From Owenia fusiformis (Eukaryota > Annelida > Polychaeta > Sabellida > Oweniidae): a DNA stretch of 64,000 bases. Where the stretch lies: NCBI GenBank assembly GCA_903813345.2, contig CAIIXF020000006.1, positions 21,955,936-22,019,935 of the forward strand, given 5' to 3'. A model generated the notes under the pieces. It did no database searches and had not been told where the DNA came from. It worked only from the letters and a program-made list of their open reading frames with translations. Position 1 is the first letter of the stretch, and each line of letters opens with the position of its first letter. Below, one piece after another: positions 26,801 to 38,953 of the stretch. The translations under genes and the position numbers were made by a program.

Positions 26801-28087
26801 CATGTGAAAATAAAAAATAATTCCTGCAAGTAATGAGGGAAATATGGCCAGTTGCAGGGGTTCACTTTTTGGACCACCCTGTATATGGTATAGAATTAAA
26901 TATAATATGAGAAATGAGATATTTTATGCTTGATGTAGTCCAGATACTGACATCGTATCACTTATGTCATTATTACACTTTCACTTTGATTAGCTCTAGA
27001 GTGGTGGGGGGGGGCGTGTGCCCCCAACGTCCTCCCCCTCCACACGCCAAATAGTATCAAATAGTAGCAATCACAACGGTTTGAAAGTACCATCGCATTT
27101 CGTTCAATCAGAATCAGATGAAATGGTGGATAGTTTTATGTTCGTCAAAATTGACAGTGTTATTGATTACTTTGGCATACATTGTTTATTTTCTTATTTT
27201 TACCCTTAAATAATAGCTATATGTTTAAATATATTGTAAAAAACGTATAGATATGTGTTTGTAATCACTGCAAATTGGTATGTCATCCCTTTTTATGCCC
27301 TTGAAATGTATTCATTTCTCAGCAAACAAGTTTGGGTTTTTTCTTGAGTTTGCGTTTGTTTTCCTTGTACCCTTGCATGATTTGGATTTTGCCAGGACGC
27401 AAAACAAAGAATATATATATATATATAGTAATGAAGAAATTGTTGTAAACATCTTACGTTTTCCTCAAGTACAGTATGCACTGTGGGACATGAAAAGGAA
27501 TGTTATGAGCCCAAAAATTCCAAATCTGGAAATAAAGGTTCCCCCAACTACAATGAGGACGGATATTGATGACTGGTGAATCTATTGAATCCGGAAAACA
27601 TAAAAGACTGCATCACCACGTGACAAAAGGGGCATCTGCATACCAAACCTTTGAACGGGAGTGTAGTATAGAAATTGTATATAAAATTACCTGTATACCC
27701 AGGAACCATTTTGTCCAGCATTTTCTGATCACCATAGCTTTGTGTTCGATTCCTTAAACCCATGACTCTACTTTCTCTCTGGGACTGTTGGTCATTTTTG
27801 GAGGGATCAATATTTGCCAGCACCAATCGTCCAGAACTTGCAACTTTTTTGTTTGTTAAAAGATCGGAGGTAGTTCTTCCGAAAGTGGCTCCGATCTGAT
27901 ATTCGAACTGCGGGCAAAATCCACCATATCTTTAAATAAGAATACAAACAAATCAATATACAATCCCGTATTGTTTCGCTTAACTAAGTTATTTCAATGT
28001 AAATTGTTTATGATGAAAGATTATACTGTAAAAAGCTTACCCCGGGGTATGGTAGGGATCAGGGGTCATCAGTATACTCTTGGGCAT
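23856..28087 (-). CDS. CIMIP2B: ciliary microtubule inner protein 2B-like (FAM166B family), six exons
   Basis: Exons, in transcript order: 28041-28087, 27691-27929, 25335-25513, 24901-25036, 24449-24676, 23856-23917. All introns are GT-AG and all phases agree, giving 296 residues ending at TAA 23856-23858. The protein has the family layout: TPGYGGFCPQFEYQIGATFG (residues 14-33), VPGYTGYIPKGQHYFGSRY (91-109), SPYYMDNSNPQKSFISGYTG then FVP (185-207), and a final VPHYTGHVPG then EKFRYGNTFG. Known relatives are microtubule inner proteins of ciliary and flagellar doublets, so an axonemal role is inferred from family. AATAAA overlaps the stop region. Intron 2 carries a mariner-type MITE. Assignment to paralogue B rests on the multi-repeat layout and length and is less sure than the family. 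Confidence 0.9.
25888..26881. mobile_element. mariner-type foldback MITE in CIMIP2B intron 2
   Basis: Left terminus CAGAGTGGTCCAAAAAAAAG, right terminus reading CAGGGTGGTCCAAAAAGTG in reverse complement, with TA on each side (25886-25887, 26882-26883). Inverted similarity continues about 150-200 bp inward, including a shared CACATGTTGTAGAG block. No transposase. The flanks at 25765-25885 and 26995-27055 are GC-rich and may be the two halves of an older element it entered. Confidence 0.85.
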
Positions 28088-28171
28088 CTTGGTCTTGAAA
28101 ACCCTTTCTCAGTCGGACAATTTTGTTTTTAAAACATTCACTTTGTCAAGGCGATATTTTAACCTATGAAT

Positions 28172-28226
28172 TGACGTCACCAAATGCTTTTTATTTGTCA
28201 CCATGATAGATATGGTTATGACGTCA
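28172..28226. promoter_or_regulatory. two CRE octamers upstream of the CIMIP2B-like gene
   Basis: TGACGTCA occurs at 28172-28179 and at 28219-28226, 85 and 132 bp upstream of the ATG on the minus strand. These match the palindromic CREB/ATF/CREM site. The same octamer also occurs elsewhere in the window (5417, 31892, 32295 regions), so the pair may be partly chance. A role in transcription is inference. Confidence 0.4.
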
Positions 28227-28229
28227 TAT

Positions 28230-31200
28230 TTGACCAAACTGACTAATATTGCAAGTGGACAGAACGAAATGAAGCACGATACCAAGTTAACGACAGTGTT
28301 AGGCTCGTGAATGCAATATATGATTAATATATTGTCTCGTATATCTATCTAATCAAAGAAACATGATCAATGGGTGGCCACACTGGCCATATGTGTCATG
28401 TTCTGTCGATTTATACACCGTTGCTCGTTTACATGCATATTTATCAATTTTACTCTTGGCAGTCAGGCAATCAGGTTCCATTTTCATAAGTCAACATTCG
28501 AAAATAAAAATCACAAAAATCGTACATCTTTGATTTCCAAAATAATTTGTGAGCTGGTTATTAAGAAGATAATGAACATTTTAACGTATTAATTTTGAGT
28601 ACATCTCGAATCCATTCTTTGCAAACCTTTCACGAAATAAGTATTCGAAATGTGGGGGTTAAAACATGGACAGATATATCGCTCCTTAACAAATTCCTTT
28701 GGGAACAATAATAGAACCAAAAGCATATTCTTCTCATTTACTCACTGACACATGCCAACGCGGAATGTTACATATATTAAGTAAATATCTCTGTTTTAAA
28801 TAATTTTGTCATTTTTTATTATTGGGTAACAAAATTGAACAGCTTGTATTTTCTAAATTGATAAGTTTCTTGGAATACAGCATAACTGTTAACGATTTAA
28901 GTCATTAATGTTTTCCTTGGTGATTCTTTGATAAATAGACAGTAACTGTGTCAATGTTTTATGTTCAACCTTGTTTTCATGATTTTTAAACATGAGTCGA
29001 CAATTATACAGGAAATGTTCGAAATGTTAGCGTGTCAACTCGTGTTTTTCACAATATTAAGCCTTTTGTCGTGATGGATCGCCAAAAACTGCATGCACCT
29101 TTCAGAGATGATATGTTTTTAAAAGAGATGAAGCTATAAATTCAAACAAAAATTCAGACTACCCGCTATTATTTTGATTGCACAAGACGAAATTTCCATT
29201 CTCGAGAGCTCTTTGGTAACACTTTGAAGGAGGATTCTTGAAAAATCGTTCGAATTTTCACAAGAAGTTTCATTCATTTGTGGATAGTTATATAAATGTA
29301 AGTCGGCATGTATCCAACAGTTAATGATGACACATATGATGTATATGCATCAATGTGTGATCTAAATATCAATTTGTGACCATCATATTTGGCTTTCAAA
29401 AATTAAGTTACAGTGGTAAGAGATAAGCGAAAACGTCAATCACACCCAAATATCCGAACGACGTCAAGTATTAACAATGCACTTTTCGTGCATCTCGAAC
29501 AAGGCAAGGTTCTGTGATCCATCAATGTGCATTCCGAAAGAAAAACTTCAACAATTTTCATTGAGTAGGAGATTATATTCGAAATTACAACTTTCAAAAT
29601 ATTTGCTTCAACCAAGGATTGTAATTAGAATTTGAAAGATGTTGTTAGTTTTTAATTTCAAGCCGCATATCCTCAATCACGTTCTTTGGCAAGGATGAAT
29701 CCATTTGAAAACATGGTTTTTCTTAATTATTCTTCAAAAATACCCCTTGGAATATAAGTATGTAGGATATTACAGTGTATATTGACACGCCTTTGTTCGC
29801 GAGTGTACAAGTACAAGCGATCTTTTTGGTTAACCATTCAATCCAAATGTAAAATCAATTTTCAAACGAATGTTCACAAAAACACAAAATGTTGCTATTT
29901 TTAAAGTTTTTCAAAAATAATCTCTTAACCTTTTTTAAATAAGGTTTGAACCCATATGCATATGTAGCATACCCAATAAATATGAGCAACGTTGTAGTTT
30001 GTACTTTTCACCACCAATAATCAAACTAAATGGGAAATCAAAACCCATGTGAAAAATTGACTGTCCCTGGAAACACTGAACATTGATTTTATACTAAGAG
30101 TGTCCCTTGAATTTCACCGAAAATCAATTTGATGAGTTTTCATCAATCGATAGGCTCCTGTGTATCTCTAAAGTGTAACTCTGTTTTCCTATCTAGACGT
30201 TTTTTTATTTGAGTTGAAGTATCGACAACACCCACATCATATGATTAGTTACCTCATTAATACACTAATAGCCATATAAAGCCAAAGCAATACTGTCTTA
30301 ATGGTTAGACATAACTCGACAGCATCAAACTAATTTTCTTATTTTATTACATTTTTTCCTTAGTTCTGTGATATATTTCATGCTTTACTTGGTTATTGAA
30401 GGTGTCGTTAACTGATCGATGTCTCGTTGTTAAGGGCACCAATGTCATGTTGTCAAAAAACATGGGTCCAATGATCAACATTTTGGAAAGAATGTCAAGT
30501 CGTTTTGCAGAGAGGTACGTGCAGGTCAAGCCAATCCATCGAGTTGACTTGAGATATTGACGACAGTACCCCTAAACTACCTTAGACTTATTTTAAAATT
30601 ATGTTTTGAGCTCATTACATAATTTTCATTTTTTTATTTCCAGAGACCGTTCACAAAAGGGCCCTTGTATTATACCGTAACTATCATTTATTTCGACAAA
30701 TACTTTCAGAATTTTGGCAAACTCTCAGATATGCGTCGGTTTTCAAGGGATTAAAATCGCGTCCATGACACTATTCAAGCTGTATTTTGGGAAACATTTA
30801 GTATGAAAAATAGGTATTGTGTAAAAATGGTAAATGATTATCATAATTATTTTCTTTCGTTGATATACATAAAGAAGTACATAAAGAAGTTTACTACCGT
30901 TTGATTGCATTTATGAAATCATTATCTTTTTATCCTAATTTACAGCTTCTTGTGTTTGCGTTTGTCTTGACAATGTCGCTTGAATTCAAAACTATCTAGG
31001 CCAATCCGGGCCATGATGTCATATTTTTTTACTATGGTCCATCTTAAAGATCCTTGGAGTCATTTTGCTCGTAAACTAATGAATTTTAGTTTCATTGGAA
31101 TACTCGTAGTAGACCTATAGCTCAAGTGTACATGTACTTTTAAAGGTCAAACGAGAAGGTCTGGAGAGTGAGAAAGCAAATTTCCCATGATCACGATAAA

Positions 31201-32060
31201 AAGCCAAAGCTAGTGAAAGCTTTCATTCGATATTCACCCTCAACTACTATTTAACCTACCATTACGAAATTGAAATGGGACTAGCGACAAATGATGTCAT
31301 CAGAGAAGTGACAGACACAAATGCGTTTTAACGTCACGGAAACACCATCCTTCCAGTCACTAATTGGTAACCCGATTTAATGTCCAACACTATCTTTTTC
31401 GGGGGCAAAAACATCAATCTTAAATCCCGTATGATCATAATTAATCAAAATTCATAGTATGTTGTGAAAGATTAAATTGACAAAGTTATATTCGCACATA
31501 CAATTCAAATGCTCGTATAAAATAATATATCGAATATTGGATCCTCTCATGCAAGGCCTCGCCAATGATCGAAATGTTTAACGCATTGCCCTTATTTTGG
31601 TATCAAGTTCCCGAAGACATTTACATAGCCTAATTTGACTTAATTTAGGGCAAGGAAAAGATGACAAAACAAAGACAATGCTCCTATTGAGGGATAGTAT
31701 TCTCTTTTACACCAAGTGAATTTGCCCCATCGTATAAAAAACAAAATCTAACTAATAAATGTAATTATAGCAATATGTCCACGCCGGACACGGATTTATT
31801 GGGACAATTTTGGATTTAGTAAAGGATTGGTATCGATATGGTGAACTGAATTGATGATTTGCGATCACCGAATGGATTCTATCTTGTAGTGACGTCACAA
31901 TTAGGCCACCCAGCTTAAGATGTTTGATTTTGAGAGATTATCTTCTATATTTCGTGCTTTATTGATTTATTTTTCACGAAAGCGTTCGATTTGACTAGAT
32001 CAACATTCATGCTAAGCACATACCAAGTATAAAATCTTAATGAGATGATTTAGATAGCGG
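28230..32060. other. gene-free stretch
   Basis: AT-rich sequence upstream of the CIMIP2B-like gene. Only short frames without recognisable motifs; no paired terminal repeats seen. Confidence 0.4.
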
Positions 32061-32062
32061 TT

Positions 32063-32101
32063 AAGCGCCCCCCGATTTTGACAAAAACGGGGGGCGCTTA
32101 T
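32063..32101. repeat. 39-bp near-perfect GC-rich hairpin
   Basis: TAAGCGCCCCCCG at the left pairs with CGGGGGGCGCTTA at the right. The middle, ATTTTGACAAAAA, also nearly pairs. It is strongly GC-rich in its arms within AT-rich flanks. It could be a tiny foldback or a solo remnant of a larger element. No coding context. Confidence 0.8.
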
Positions 32102-33960
32102 AGGCATCGATGTTTAGTATGAATTTCACCCAAACTTCGCACATATATAGATATACTCATGATCTAGTCAAATCGGCATACCTGGTAAATATCCGACCCA
32201 TGGTTTTCATAAAAGAAACGACAATATTTTTAGCTCAAAACTGCCACGTGTCCGCCATTTCGTGATTCCATCATGTCTAATATCATTTCTATATGACGTC
32301 ACACCAATAAGATGAAATACATGACAACAGTATCCATAAACAAAATTCCTGAATTGTGATCGCAAAAGGTCAATTCAACAATGTTTTTCTCTTAAATCAA
32401 TTATTGAAAACATTCTGTAAAAAACACGGTTATTTTGACTGATTGACAACAATTTAATGCGAAAATTATTTATTTATATTTTTTTATAACTGTTTTTGTA
32501 AACATTTTTTGTTTTTAGTGAAATTGTTTTTTGTTCCTTTTTACCAATTCTTGAGAATGAAATAAAATATCTTTCCGAACCTTGTTGGGACGAAATAGCT
32601 TAAACAATACCTAAGAACATACAATGCTCATAGTCAAGTCTTGTATGCGAGCCCTAAAAACGTCCTCGTTTTCAACTAAAACAAGATCCCTATGCAATAA
32701 ATTACCCACAACTCATTGATTTAAGTGTTCATAATCATAATTTAGTGCTCTTTGCATTATCCCAGAGAAATTATTGCCCGCCCCTGCATTTTATGCTCTG
32801 ATTGGGATTGGGTGGAGTAATGAGGATACGCGTAGCTGCACTCGGTCACCTAGTCTTCAAGCTCGCTGATAAGTTGGCAAATTACTCTGCCGTAGCATGA
32901 TATATCTCCAAGTATTCAGTAGGTTGAATTAAGTTGCATGAGTTACCCACTGTCTTGTGACACCTAAGAACATACAATGCCCTTAATGATACCATACCTA
33001 ATTTTCAGGTATGACCTTGAAATCAGCTAGTACTAATGATAATAAATATATATTATTACTTTAAAAAAAGAAAAAGTAAGAGATCTAAATTAAAGAGATG
33101 CTTAAATGGCTAATAATAATACTCTTTCCAATAATTTCATTTTGCTTCTTCATTTACCCAATATGTCAAGTTTTCAATATAGGCTAACACTTTTTGTCAA
33201 TTTGCGAAAATCACTTCAAACTCATAAAAAGTCATGGAATGGTGTGATATCGCAGCTAAATCGAATGCATCACTTGGACGGGGCACTGTCAGCTGCTGGT
33301 AACCGATAACGTGCTAAATAAGCCAAAGAGGCTCTGATACTTTATAGGATGACTAAACAGGCTTTATCAATAAGCCTATAATTCCAGTGGATCATCACTG
33401 TCTCTGTTCCCAGGTGTGTCTGTGAGAAATTTAATTTACACATTCCATCAATCAACACTGAATCAATAGTCACTTATCACTTAATTAGTTCACTAAATTT
33501 ATGAACTGACCTATCCATGATTTTATATTACAACATACATGTACTCGTTCTCTGCCAGATCAAGATAGGTACAGTAGAGTATCGTCCCCTCTCCCGTCTT
33601 TTAGACGTCCCTGGACGCTTGGTCCAAGTCTTAGTTATACCTAAAGCCTATAAATGGTAGGTTGCAATTATACCATATTGGCGCAATATTAGAGTGTCAT
33701 GACGATGTATTGGCATTTCTCCTTCCCGACACAGGTGTAAATTGGTAGGAGCTGGTCCTATTAATTGATGGTCCTACTCTCCATTGATTTATATGATGAC
33801 CTCTTTCCCTTATTATCTTATACACAACCAGGGTCAGTAAGGGCCCTTAAAAGGGGGACCATAATCCCTGTGGGACCATAATTTCTTTCACACCGGGTTC
33901 GGGCAGTTCTATCTACTAGATTTGCAGTCATAATTGTAACGTTTCCTTTCCTCGACCCCT
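32102..33960. other. gene-free stretch
   Basis: No gene, RNA or paired repeat recognised. Confidence 0.35.
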
Positions 33961-34357
33961 TGGCCAAGGTGTGTCTGATAAAAGCTGATCCGAACACAGT
34001 ATTTCATATAACTACAGTGCATTATATAACCAATCACCGCACCCAAGGCCATTCATTAAATGGTTGTCAAGGTTGCAATTTGATTCTGCAGATTGAAATT
34101 AGTACTTTTGCCCACTTGACCCTTGCAAAAAGTTTCATTGAAAATATGTTCTTTTGGTGATTCCTTATTTTGCAATGCGTTTAAAAAGAATTTAAACCCA
34201 ATACTTGATGCATTGTGGCTGATTCATTCCACCCAAGTGTTGTTTCCTAAATTAAACTTTGCATTCCCCGCTACGTGGTTATACAAAGCCAGAAAACAAC
34301 ACCTTCAAGGGAATGATTTAGTCCACAGGGCACTGAGTCCCAGGGCTTAAATCCTTA
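33961..34357. repeat. dispersed ~400-bp repeat, copy 1
   Basis: Similar over its whole length to 44268-44842, in the same orientation. Shared landmarks include AAGTGTGTCTGAT/AGGTGTGTCTGAT near the start, TTCATTGAAAATATGTTCTTT in the middle and GGACTTAAATCCTTAA or GGGCTTAAATCCTTAA at the end. No coding capacity and no clear terminal inverted repeats. Confidence 0.8.
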
Positions 34358-34359
34358 AT

Positions 34360-35630
34360 TTACTAATAATACGCTAGAATGCAACATCCATTGTAACGCA
34401 ATGAAAAAATTGCAATGGAATGTAAGCACTGCAATATATCGCAATAATACGATACAACAACGCAAGCATCACTTACACAATGAACTGCTTAAAACATATA
34501 AGTTCGGACGAAGAAAATATGTTTAAATTGTCACTGTCGCCTCAACGTTTATATTGCCAGTCATGTGATCTGAATAACTCATGAATCATTTTTTATGCTC
34601 ACTCTTCGCAATGTGGTTCACTTGTAAACTATTACAGGCTATCTCAAGTATCAGCTGACAAGCCAGTTATTTAAAGGTGGTATATGCTACAGGCTTACTG
34701 TTAAGTAAGGTGATATACCCAATACAACAACTCGAATACTATCTGTGTATATTTGTGCACATAGATTCGTAGGCTGTACACCACTTAAATTGGACTTTAA
34801 CCTCATGACGTTCAACACACAAACAAACGCCTGAGGTAAGTTTGTTAGTTTTTAAACTTTTCTCATGATTGTTAGTGTTATACGTTCGGGGACAGTTATT
34901 TTTCTCAGAGGGGGTGCTGTTGCGTAAATCACGCCGAGATCATTGACCAATGAATGGTCGTCATAAATAGCCACACTCGCATGAATAACTGGGTGTATTA
35001 AAAGGGGGTGTTTCACACAACTCGACTAGACATACAATCATGTAGATAATGGACGACAATTAACATTACACTGGACTACATTCAATGAGTCGATACATGT
35101 GTATATAGTCTAATAACAATTGTTTAAAATGGAAGATGATTATGAAACATGTCCATTGACCGATGGATGTATTATGGTCCATGAAATGTTTTGTTTTACA
35201 AAAGCATCCAACCAGGAAGTGTTTACTTCAAACTGAAACAGAAAGTTTAAGTACGATGTCTTTACCAGCTATGAAGAGTAATGATGTTAGACTGAGCATG
35301 CTCTCGGGGGAGGGCAGTAAATCATACCTGTCGTGCGGAACTCGTGTCGGTTGATTTGTTGTTTTATTTGGTTTTGGTGTCCAATGTGTCAAGCCATGCC
35401 GCAAGAAACCACGTCGATAAGATATAGCAGGTTAAAGCCTGGTTATTTTTAAATGTATTCATCAGTTACATACATTTTGGATTTGTATTAAATAACAAAA
35501 AAATAACGCGATGTTCAAAAGAGGATTTTACAATTTCGGGGAAGTGTATGTAACTGATGGTTACTCAGTTGTGGAATCACAAACATGGTTTGAAATAATG
35601 TATTTAGCATATGCTTTGGCCCTTTCACAT
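34360..35630. other. gene-free stretch
   Basis: Short frames only (for example one at 35163), without motifs. Nothing else recognised. Confidence 0.35.
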
Positions 35631-35634
35631 TATA

Positions 35635-37160
35635 CAGGGTGGGCCAAAAAACGCCACTTTTTTCAAGACACTACAACTTTTTTATTTTCCAACCTACATA
35701 CTAAAAGGGGAGTTCAATTGGTCCTCCACCCTATTTGATGATATACGAGGGTATATCATAAAGTTCTCATAATATTTCTCTAACTTTTTTATTTTTCAAT
35801 ATATTCTAATGAAATTTTCATGAAAGCTGCAGTATAGAACACTCTATTAATCTATCAAAAATATTTGGTATAACAGAAATATTAGATAAGAAATGGTACC
35901 CGGGGCAAATAAAAATAGTTGAGAAAATGAGCTTAATTAACCATGTTTATATACATAATAAACTCTCATAAATTATCAAACACATTAAAATGTTATCTTG
36001 AATATGTTGTTAAAATGCTTTTACTATAAAATAAATTGATCATGTGAATTGTGTGATGTCATAGGGGATGCTTACATGCTTCATTAGATGTGATACCAGA
36101 CTCTGAGAATCAAAGCTTATTATGATCAGAAATGACTGAATAAGATCATGCATAGATGCAGAAATCATCAGAAAAATAAAATTCATACCTACAAAAAGTC
36201 TAGATAAGTTCGAAAAATCCTTTTGCTTATACTAAAGATGATCTAAAACAAATATGTTGCAAAGATATCAACAAAATTACCCTCCTATTTGTAGTCTAAA
36301 CATATTTAAGATGAACTAAAGGGGGAAAATCGACTTTCCTTAGAATATTTGACAAAATAGTTGTAGTGTCTAACATCACTTCTAATGAAGCATTACAATC
36401 ATCCATTATGAGATCACACAATTCACATGACCATTATAATTGTTTTCAAAACAGTGAAGAACACATAGTATTTAACAATTTAATGTGTTGCATAGCTTAT
36501 TTGATAACTTATGCATTTAAACATGGTTAGTTGGGGCTATTCTTGCACGATTTTTTATTTGCCCCAGGTGCCTTGATTTCCGGTTACTATGGCAACCATT
36601 TCTTAAATAATATTTCCGTTATACCAAATATTTATTAACAGATTGATACAGCATTCTATACTACACATTCTGTGAAAAATTCATCAGAATATATTGAAAA
36701 ATAAACAAATTAGAGAGATATTATGAGAACTTTATGATATACCCTCGTATTTTAGTTTTAGTCGCCTTGCTGATATTGCAGTATCAATGAAATGTTAGCT
36801 AAGTTTTTTCAACCTGTCTTAATTGCCAGCTTTAGTTGAGTAATTTTCTAGATTGGGTGCCTTCATACAATCTCCTGGAGACCTTCCCATACCCTATACT
36901 CACTGGGGTTTGCATCAGGGCTATTAGCTTGGCGATCATCAGGCCGTGTCAGTTCAGGAACATTTTGCAAATTATGCTTATTTCTCATGGCACACCACAT
37001 GTTTAAGTGAGACGCTGGTGACATATTTTATTCAAGTAAAAGTGTATAATTCATGATCCATGGCTAGATAACAACCTCAAGTTTCATTTGGTATGTAAAT
37101 TATGATTTCATATAAAAAATTATAGCATTTTGTTGAAAAGGTTTTTTTTGGCCCACCCTG
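35635..37160. mobile_element. mariner-type MITE (outer element)
   Basis: Inverted termini CAGGGTGGGCCAAAAAA (left) and its partner TTTTTTTTGGCCCACCCTG (right), with TA on both sides (35633-35634 and 37161-37162). About 520 bp once the nested element at 35746-36747 is removed. No transposase. Confidence 0.88.
35746..36747. mobile_element. nested 1002-bp foldback element, mariner-type ends
   Basis: Ends CGAGGGTATATCATAAAGTT and its inverted partner, with TA at 35744-35745 and 36748-36749. The two arms, about 350 bp each (35746-36100 and 36390-36747), are inverted copies with small differences, leaving a loop of about 290 bp. It lies inside the 35635-37160 element and so is younger. No coding capacity. 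Confidence 0.88.
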
Positions 37161-37162
37161 TA

Positions 37163-38148
37163 TATCATTATCGATTTATCCATCAGTCTTAAATAGTTGA
37201 AATTTTTTAATTAAGATACTCAAAGAGATCTCAACCTTATTTTGTGCAGTTAAACCTGGGATGTGTACTTAGTTATTGTTTCAGTCTTACAAAAATAAAA
37301 TACTTTATGATTTGTTAGTTATATGATTTTTATCCGCAAATAAATATGATATCTGTTAAGAAAAAATGAGTACTTAATTCCGAGAATGCCGAATCTCTTA
37401 TTCATTCAAACATTTGACAGTAATTGTATTGTATTGGTTACGTGTTAAGTTTTTGTTACTCTTGGGGTAAATGGCAAGTAAATATGTTGAAAATGCCATC
37501 GCTCGTTCATTAATGATGCCAAGGAAAACACCCATTTCAAAGGCAGTTTAATTATTGCAAGATCATTTTATTGAGATGGTTGTGTTCGAAGTCTCCCTTT
37601 CATCAATGGCAGTATAGAAGTACCATGATGTAACATGGTATCTAATTTCTTTTCAACCGCGTTTTTATGTGACATACATCCCTAAATTTTCATTGGATAT
37701 GGATAGCTTATCAAGGCAAATCATAAAGCATCCTTACATACAACCAGGACCAAGACTCGCCAAGCCGATCAAGATGTGCTAATAACCACTTTGATTTCAC
37801 TCTCGTTATGGTGTTGCATCTTCCAGAGCAGGTATCCAGAATCCGTACCTCCTTCTAGCTTCCCCCTGCTATAACCAATTTGGAAGCGCCCGATTAAACT
37901 GAACCACGTGATCTAATTATGTGCAATGACTTATACATGATTTCTGGCGCAGTGTTGCTACAGCCAATCAGATTGCGAGTTCTTAATCGGGGAAATGCTA
38001 ACTGCTTATGGCAGGGGGTACGAAGAAAGAATATATTCTGGATTTTGAAGCCCTGTGATCGGAGGATGTGGTGTTGAGGTTGGAATAGATGGCAGGTCAA
38101 GTGTTTATTGGTGCTTCCTGTTGGATTCTATTGGATGACGTCTACCTG
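37163..38148. other. gene-free stretch
   Basis: Only short frames without motifs. No repeat recognised. Confidence 0.35.
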
Positions 38149-38151
38149 TTA

Positions 38152-38950
38152 CCCCCCTATCACACCAAACTAGTTCTTACCCGTTCTTGCCAGTCCTACG
38201 AAAATGTCGTAAAACGGGCTCAATCTGGCTGCGGTCGGGATATATCACACTACTATACCTTGCATTAGGTGTTCATGAGCAACCCATTTGGCTTATTAGT
38301 AATGATTATGTATTTGTTTTTATTTGTCTGTTCCTTATGAATGGTTTATCGGTTGAAAATTAGATGCTAGTAAGGCACTTTCAAAAATATATTAAACAAT
38401 TCAATTAGACAAACAAAGTATCTTATGCATTTCTAGGTGTTAGGTATAGTAGTGTGTATATGTCTAAAATAATTAGCTACTTCGTTCATAAACAGTCTTC
38501 AATACGTCCATCTCATTCGCAGTTCGTTCAGGTCGCACCACGTCGGTGTGCAACGTAGCATAAACCGTCCCTTAGTCTAGAAGGTCATCATGACCTGATT
38601 ACAGAACGGCATGGTCGCCATCGAATTTTGAATCGATTCAAAATTCTAAATCCTATTCCCCATCCGGGAAAGTCCATGAAGTTCGTAAACAGACCGTAGA
38701 ACGTTGTAGCTACGTCCATTCAGTTCACACACAGTTTAAAACCGATTCGGCAACGTTTTGACGACCACCAGAAATTTTTTAGCATGCTCTAAGTTCTGGA
38801 GGACCTACTCGTTCTAGTAGTTTCATGAAGTTTGTAAACAGATCCCAATTAACGGTTCTTAGTTGGTTCTTAGTACGTCAAATCCGTTCGTGCACAGTTT
38901 AAGCCCGTTTTCGAGAACGTAGTGAGAACTAGTTTGGTGTGATAGGAGGG
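38152..38950. mobile_element. 580-bp MITE, copy 2 (interrupted)
   Basis: The inverted counterpart of 10030-10609, flanked by perfect TTA repeats (38149-38151 and 38951-38953). It is 799 bp long because a 211-bp element plus its 5-bp duplication has been inserted; without them it is 583 bp. The remaining sequence is highly similar to copy 1. Confidence 0.92.
38246..38456. mobile_element. 211-bp nested MITE with TATAT duplication
   Basis: Perfect 15-bp inverted termini CACACTACTATACCT. TATAT directly flanks both sides (38241-38245, 38457-38461). The empty site is preserved in the sister copy at 10516-10520, where the sequence reads gac-ATATA-tcccg (minus-strand cggga-TATAT-gtc). Excising the element and one duplication restores the sister sequence exactly at the junction. 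No coding capacity. Confidence 0.95.
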
Positions 38951-38953
38951 TTA

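Noticed and set aside
27411-27428. Short (AT) microsatellite
   Set aside because: Ordinary short dinucleotide run; not informative.
30347-30529. 60-codon minus-strand frame
   Set aside because: No recognisable motif, splice context or repeat link.
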